Below are positions 61,411 through 64,000 of a stretch of 64,000 bases of DNA, piece after piece. The translations under genes were made by a program, and so were the position numbers. The stretch's first letter is position 1, and each line of letters starts with the position of its first letter. The DNA comes from Rhodocaloribacter litoris. GTDB taxonomy: Bacteria; Bacteroidota; Rhodothermia; Rhodothermales; ISCAR-4553. Location of the stretch: positions 4,061,095 to 4,125,094 of the forward strand of contig NZ_CP076718.1 of the NCBI RefSeq assembly GCF_011682235.2, in the 5' to 3' direction. The notes beneath the pieces are model-generated. The model was not told the origin of the DNA. It did not search any database and worked only from the letters and a program-made list of their open reading frames with translations.

Positions 61411-62484
61411 ATGCATACCCTGCAGTTCCTTCGCCCTGTTGGTGCGTTGATCCTCGTCGTTCCCGTGCTTCTGGCGCTGGGTGCCTGTGAACGGCACGAA
61501 GATGCCGGCGGGTCGGTTGCCCGGGCGGCCGGACCCACCTTTGCCCTGGCCATCCATGGAGGGGCCGGCACCATCCGGCAGCGGGACATGACGCCGGAGC
61601 AGGAGGCCCGGTACCGTGCCGTGCTCGAACAGGCGCTTCGGGCGGGACACCGCATCCTGGCCGAAGGGGGGACGAGCCTCGATGCCGTCGTCGCCGCCGT
61701 CACGGTGCTCGAAGATTCGCCCCTCTTCAACGCGGGCAAGGGGGCCGTCTTCACCCATGAGGGCACGGTCGAACTCGACGCCGCGATCATGGACGGGGCC
61801 ACGCGCAACGCCGGCGCCGTTGCCGGGGTGAAGCACATCCGCAACCCGATCCTTCTGGCCCGGCGCGTCATGGAGGCCTCGCCGCACGTGCTGATGATCG
61901 GCGAAGGGGCCGAGGCCTTTGCCCGCGAGCAGGGCTTCGAGATGGTTCCCAACGAGTACTTTTACACCGACCGGCGCCGGGCACAGCTGGAGCAGATCAG
62001 AGCCCGGGAGGACGACCTGGGGCGGGCGGTGCCGGCCGGGGAAACCCTCTCGCCCGGCGCCGACAAGTTCGGCACCGTCGGAGCGGTGGCGCTCGATCAG
62101 GCCGGCAACCTGGCGGCGGCCACCTCCACCGGGGGCATGGCCAACAAGCGCTTCGGCCGCGTCGGCGACGTGCCCGTCATCGGAGCGGGGACGTATGCGG
62201 ACAATGCCACGTGTGCCGTCTCGGCCACCGGTCACGGCGAGTACTTCATCCGGGGCGTCGTCGCCCACGACATCGCCGCCATGATGGCCTACGGCGGCGC
62301 AACGCTGGAGACGGCGGCCCGGACGGTCATCATGGAAAAGCTTACCGCGATGGGTGGAACCGGCGGGGTCATTGCCCTGGACCGGCAGGGCAACGTCGCC
62401 ATGCCGTTCAACACCGAAGGCATGTACCGCGGCCACATCGACGCCGCCGGGAACGTGACCATCGGGATCTACGGTACGGACTGA
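61411..62484 (+). CDS. Isoaspartyl peptidase/L-asparaginase (Ntn hydrolase), lipoprotein
   Basis: The 357-residue protein (start MHTLQFLRP) has the lipobox LLALGAC. Family blocks: FALAIHGGAGTI, GGTSLDAVVAAVTVLEDSPLFNAGKGAVFTHEGTVELDAAIMDG, VMEASPHVLMIGEGAEAFA, and the autocleavage site KFGTVGAVALDQAGNLAAATSTGGM, with Thr becoming the N-terminal nucleophile of the beta subunit. GRVGDVPVIGAGTYAD and GHGEYFIRG follow. It hydrolyses beta-aspartyl dipeptides or asparagine outside the cytoplasm. Confidence 0.95.
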   Translation: MHTLQFLRPVGALILVVPVLLALGACERHEDAGGSVARAAGPTFALAIHGGAGTIRQRDMTPEQEARYRAVLEQALRAGHRILAEGGTSLDAVVAAVTVLEDSPLFNAGKGAVFTHEGTVELDAAIMDGATRNAGAVAGVKHIRNPILLARRVMEASPHVLMIGEGAEAFAREQGFEMVPNEYFYTDRRRAQLEQIRAREDDLGRAVPAGETLSPGADKFGTVGAVALDQAGNLAAATSTGGMANKRFGRVGDVPVIGAGTYADNATCAVSATGHGEYFIRGVVAHDIAAMMAYGGATLETAARTVIMEKLTAMGGTGGVIALDRQGNVAMPFNTEGMYRGHIDAAGNVTIGIYGTD

Positions 62485-62617
62485 ACGATCATCACGCCGC
62501 GTTTGCCGTGCTCCGGCTTCTCAAGCTGAGACGGCACCGCTTTTGTAGGGCACCGGGGACCGCACGGCGACCTCGCCCGTGCGAAGCTAAAGTACAACCC
62601 GTCAGCAGGGGGGCGTG

Positions 62618-62812
62618 ATGATACCGGTGGCCGTGATCATTGACGAACGGTGGTCCGTGGAGATGGAACTGACCGAGGACGAGTACTGTGCCCTGGTGGA
62701 AGTGACACAGCGTGGTCCCCGGATACGCCCGGAGGTCCGGATGACGATCGAAGAGGAAGACGCCGTGCCCCGGGTGATCACCGGCGATCGATGCCGGCTC
62801 GTGCTGCGCTGA
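62618..62812 (+). CDS. Small hypothetical protein
   Basis: A 64-residue acidic product (MIPVAVIIDERWSVEMELTEDEYCALVEVTQRGPRIRPEVRMTIEEE...) follows a GGGGGGCG ribosome-binding site; GTG 62615 is an alternative start. The composition is protein-like and probably alpha/beta. No recognised family. It is convergent with the small membrane protein at 62822. Confidence 0.5.
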   Translation: MIPVAVIIDERWSVEMELTEDEYCALVEVTQRGPRIRPEVRMTIEEEDAVPRVITGDRCRLVLR

Positions 62813-62821
62813 GCCGCCGGC

Positions 62822-63076
62822 TCAGCGCGGGATGCGCGGGTGACGGGCCGGCGTGGTCAGACGACGATGGGCCACCGCCTCGCGGTCGGGAGCCGCGGGG
62901 CGCAGCCGGTCATGGCGCCGCGGCGTCTGGGGCGACACGGGCAGCGGAGGACCGGGATCCGGCGGCGGGGGCTGGTCGTCTGCATCGTCGTCGTCGCTCT
63001 GGCGCATCATCTTGATGGCGTAGAGCCCGACCAGAAACGGAAAAGCACCGATGAGCAGGACTACGATCTCGAACAT
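62822..63076 (-). CDS. Small membrane protein with acidic/proline-rich tail
   Basis: The 84-residue frame (start MFEIVVLLIGAFPFLVGLYAIKMMRQ) has one membrane helix, then DDDDADDQPPPPDPGPPLP and a basic tail. The helix-plus-low-complexity layout is typical of small single-pass proteins. No family recognised; it is divergent from the acetyltransferase. Confidence 0.5.
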   Translation of the reverse strand: MFEIVVLLIGAFPFLVGLYAIKMMRQSDDDDADDQPPPPDPGPPLPVSPQTPRRHDRLRPAAPDREAVAHRRLTTPARHPRIPR

Positions 63077-63223
63077 GACGACATCCCGGTAGGCGTGGCG
63101 AAGAACGGATGGGAGCGACGACGCATCACGCAAAGGTATCTCTGTCTTTACAATGGTTTCATGAATAACGGTTCCCGTGGAAAAGGGCAAGTAAAAAATC
63201 GTTTCCCGGCAATGGAGGGTACG

Positions 63224-63700
63224 ATGCAAAACGCACACGACATGGCCATCGCACCGGCGCGGCCGGAGGAGGCCGGAGCCATGGAGGCGCTGGTGGCCGC
63301 GCAGGGGTTGCCCTCCGAAGGATTGACGGCGTGCCTGGAGACGGCCCTCGTGGCGCGGGCGAGCGGTCAGGTCGTCGGTACGGCGGCGCTGGAACTTTAC
63401 GACGGAGGGGCTCTTTTACGCTCGGTCGCGGTGGCAGCGGCCTACCGGGGGCGGGGACTGGGGCGCCGGCTCACCGGGGCGGCCCTGGCGCTGGCCCGGC
63501 AGCACGGTGCCCGGCACGTCTACCTGCTGACGACGACGGCACCGGACTTCTTCGCCCGCCAGGGCTTTCGTCCCATCGAGCGGGCCGCCGTCCCGCCGTC
63601 GGTCCGGGCTTCGGCGGAGTTTGTACACCTGTGCCCGGCCTCGGCCATCGTGATGACCTTCGACCTGTCCCACCTTTCATCTTCGGAGAACGATGCCTAA
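63224..63700 (+). CDS. GNAT acetyltransferase, ArsN2-like
   Basis: The 158-residue acetyltransferase (start MQNAHDMAIAPARPEEAGAM after GGAGGG; ATG 63212 is also possible) has a GNAT core with LLRSVAVAAAYRGRGLGRRLTGAAL (acetyl-CoA-binding RGRGLG), HVYLLTTTAPDFFARQGFRPIER, and ASAEFVHLCPASAIVM. These last blocks are characteristic of the ArsN2 group seen in arsenic-resistance loci. No other ars genes are visible before the window ends. It overlaps the next gene by eight bases. Confidence 0.87.
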   Translation: MQNAHDMAIAPARPEEAGAMEALVAAQGLPSEGLTACLETALVARASGQVVGTAALELYDGGALLRSVAVAAAYRGRGLGRRLTGAALALARQHGARHVYLLTTTAPDFFARQGFRPIERAAVPPSVRASAEFVHLCPASAIVMTFDLSHLSSSENDA

Positions 63701-64000
63701 ACAGGGTAGCGCCAGACGCCAGAGACGGGAAAAACGGGTGCGCCGCGCCCAGGTGCCGCCGCTGCGGACAGGCCCGCTCTGGGGAACGCTGGGGCTGGCC
63801 GTCTTTGGCGGAGCCCTGGCCCTCTATGCCACCGGCCTGACGTTCGAGATCGCCCGGCAGGGGGTGATCGACCCCAGCGGCTGCTCGCTCAACGACTTCA
63901 TCAACTGCGACGTCGCGCATGCTTCCAGCTATGCCTTTTTCCTCGGAGTGCCGGTAGCCTGGTGGGGTTTCCTCTTCTACCTGTGGACGGCGCTGGCCGC
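63693..64000 (+). CDS. VKOR-family thiol oxidoreductase (3' partial)
   Basis: The frame begins at ATG 63693, overlapping the acetyltransferase stop (ATGCCTAA), and is open to the window end (102 residues). A basic N-terminus precedes a membrane helix (LWGTLGLAVFGGALALYATGLTF). GCSLNDFINCDVAHASSYAFFLGVPVAWWGFLFYLW follows, matching bacterial vitamin K epoxide reductase homologues with the loop Cys pair (C...C eight apart) and GxPxAWWG. It would reoxidise periplasmic disulfide-forming enzymes. The CxxC active site lies beyond the window. Confidence 0.85.
   Translation, partial: MPKQGSARRQRREKRVRRAQVPPLRTGPLWGTLGLAVFGGALALYATGLTFEIARQGVIDPSGCSLNDFINCDVAHASSYAFFLGVPVAWWGFLFYLWTALA

Overview
This 64 kb window of GC-rich DNA most likely comes from a member of the Rhodothermales (Rhodothermota). 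It has a SusC/SusD pair with a cell-surface sialidase, Omp85 and TonB-dependent outer-membrane proteins, a KorAB-type 2-oxoacid:ferredoxin oxidoreductase and many lipoproteins, as in Bacteroidota-like Gram-negatives, but a GC content well above that of ordinary Bacteroidota. The assignment is inference from gene content and was not checked against any database.

Layout. 1-380: the 3' end of an IS4/Tn5-type transposase and one copy of a dispersed repeat. 0.4-15.7 kb: an envelope region with a TorF-like porin, cysS, an Omp85 protein, three Spy/LTXXQ-like periplasmic proteins, an ECF sigma factor with its likely anti-sigma factor, a MacAB-like ABC exporter, moaB-yidD and a cell-wall hydrolase. 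15.9-19.9 kb: a three-gene biosynthetic cassette (asparagine-synthetase-like PP-loop enzyme, radical SAM enzyme, FAD halogenase-like enzyme) whose product I cannot name. 19.9-26.3 kb: PAP2 phosphatase, a complete IS982 element, and a TonB receptor group containing a gene with an in-frame TGA. 26.4-30.5 kb: nitrilase and a DUF5916 outer-membrane protein. 30.5-31.3 kb: REPIN-like repeats and a candidate structured RNA. 31.3-45.7 kb: mostly housekeeping genes (tadA, truA, aroK, korB-korA, btpA-like, apaG, thyA-folA), then an amidase overlapping a MamK-like actin gene.

45.8-60.7 kb: a visibly less GC-rich stretch holding two insertion sequences and a sialic-acid utilisation cluster. In order of probable function: SusC/SusD uptake, lipoprotein sialidase, SGNH esterase, GntR/FCD regulator, a NanM-type mutarotase fused to a sodium:solute symporter, N-acetylneuraminate lyase, and an N-acylglucosamine 2-epimerase gene split by an IS630 element. 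Related 17-bp sites lie before susC and before the regulator gene, suggesting one GntR regulon. 60.8-64 kb: tRNA-Pro(CGG), an isoaspartyl peptidase/asparaginase lipoprotein, an ArsN2-like acetyltransferase and the start of a VKOR-type thiol oxidase that runs off the window.

The observations I rate highest are the MamK-like actin coupled to a peptidoglycan amidase, the asparagine-synthetase-like/radical SAM/halogenase-like trio, the IS-broken sialic-acid operon with its shared operator, and the REPIN-like repeats beside a structured RNA candidate. Many long open frames opposite real genes are GC artefacts and are omitted.
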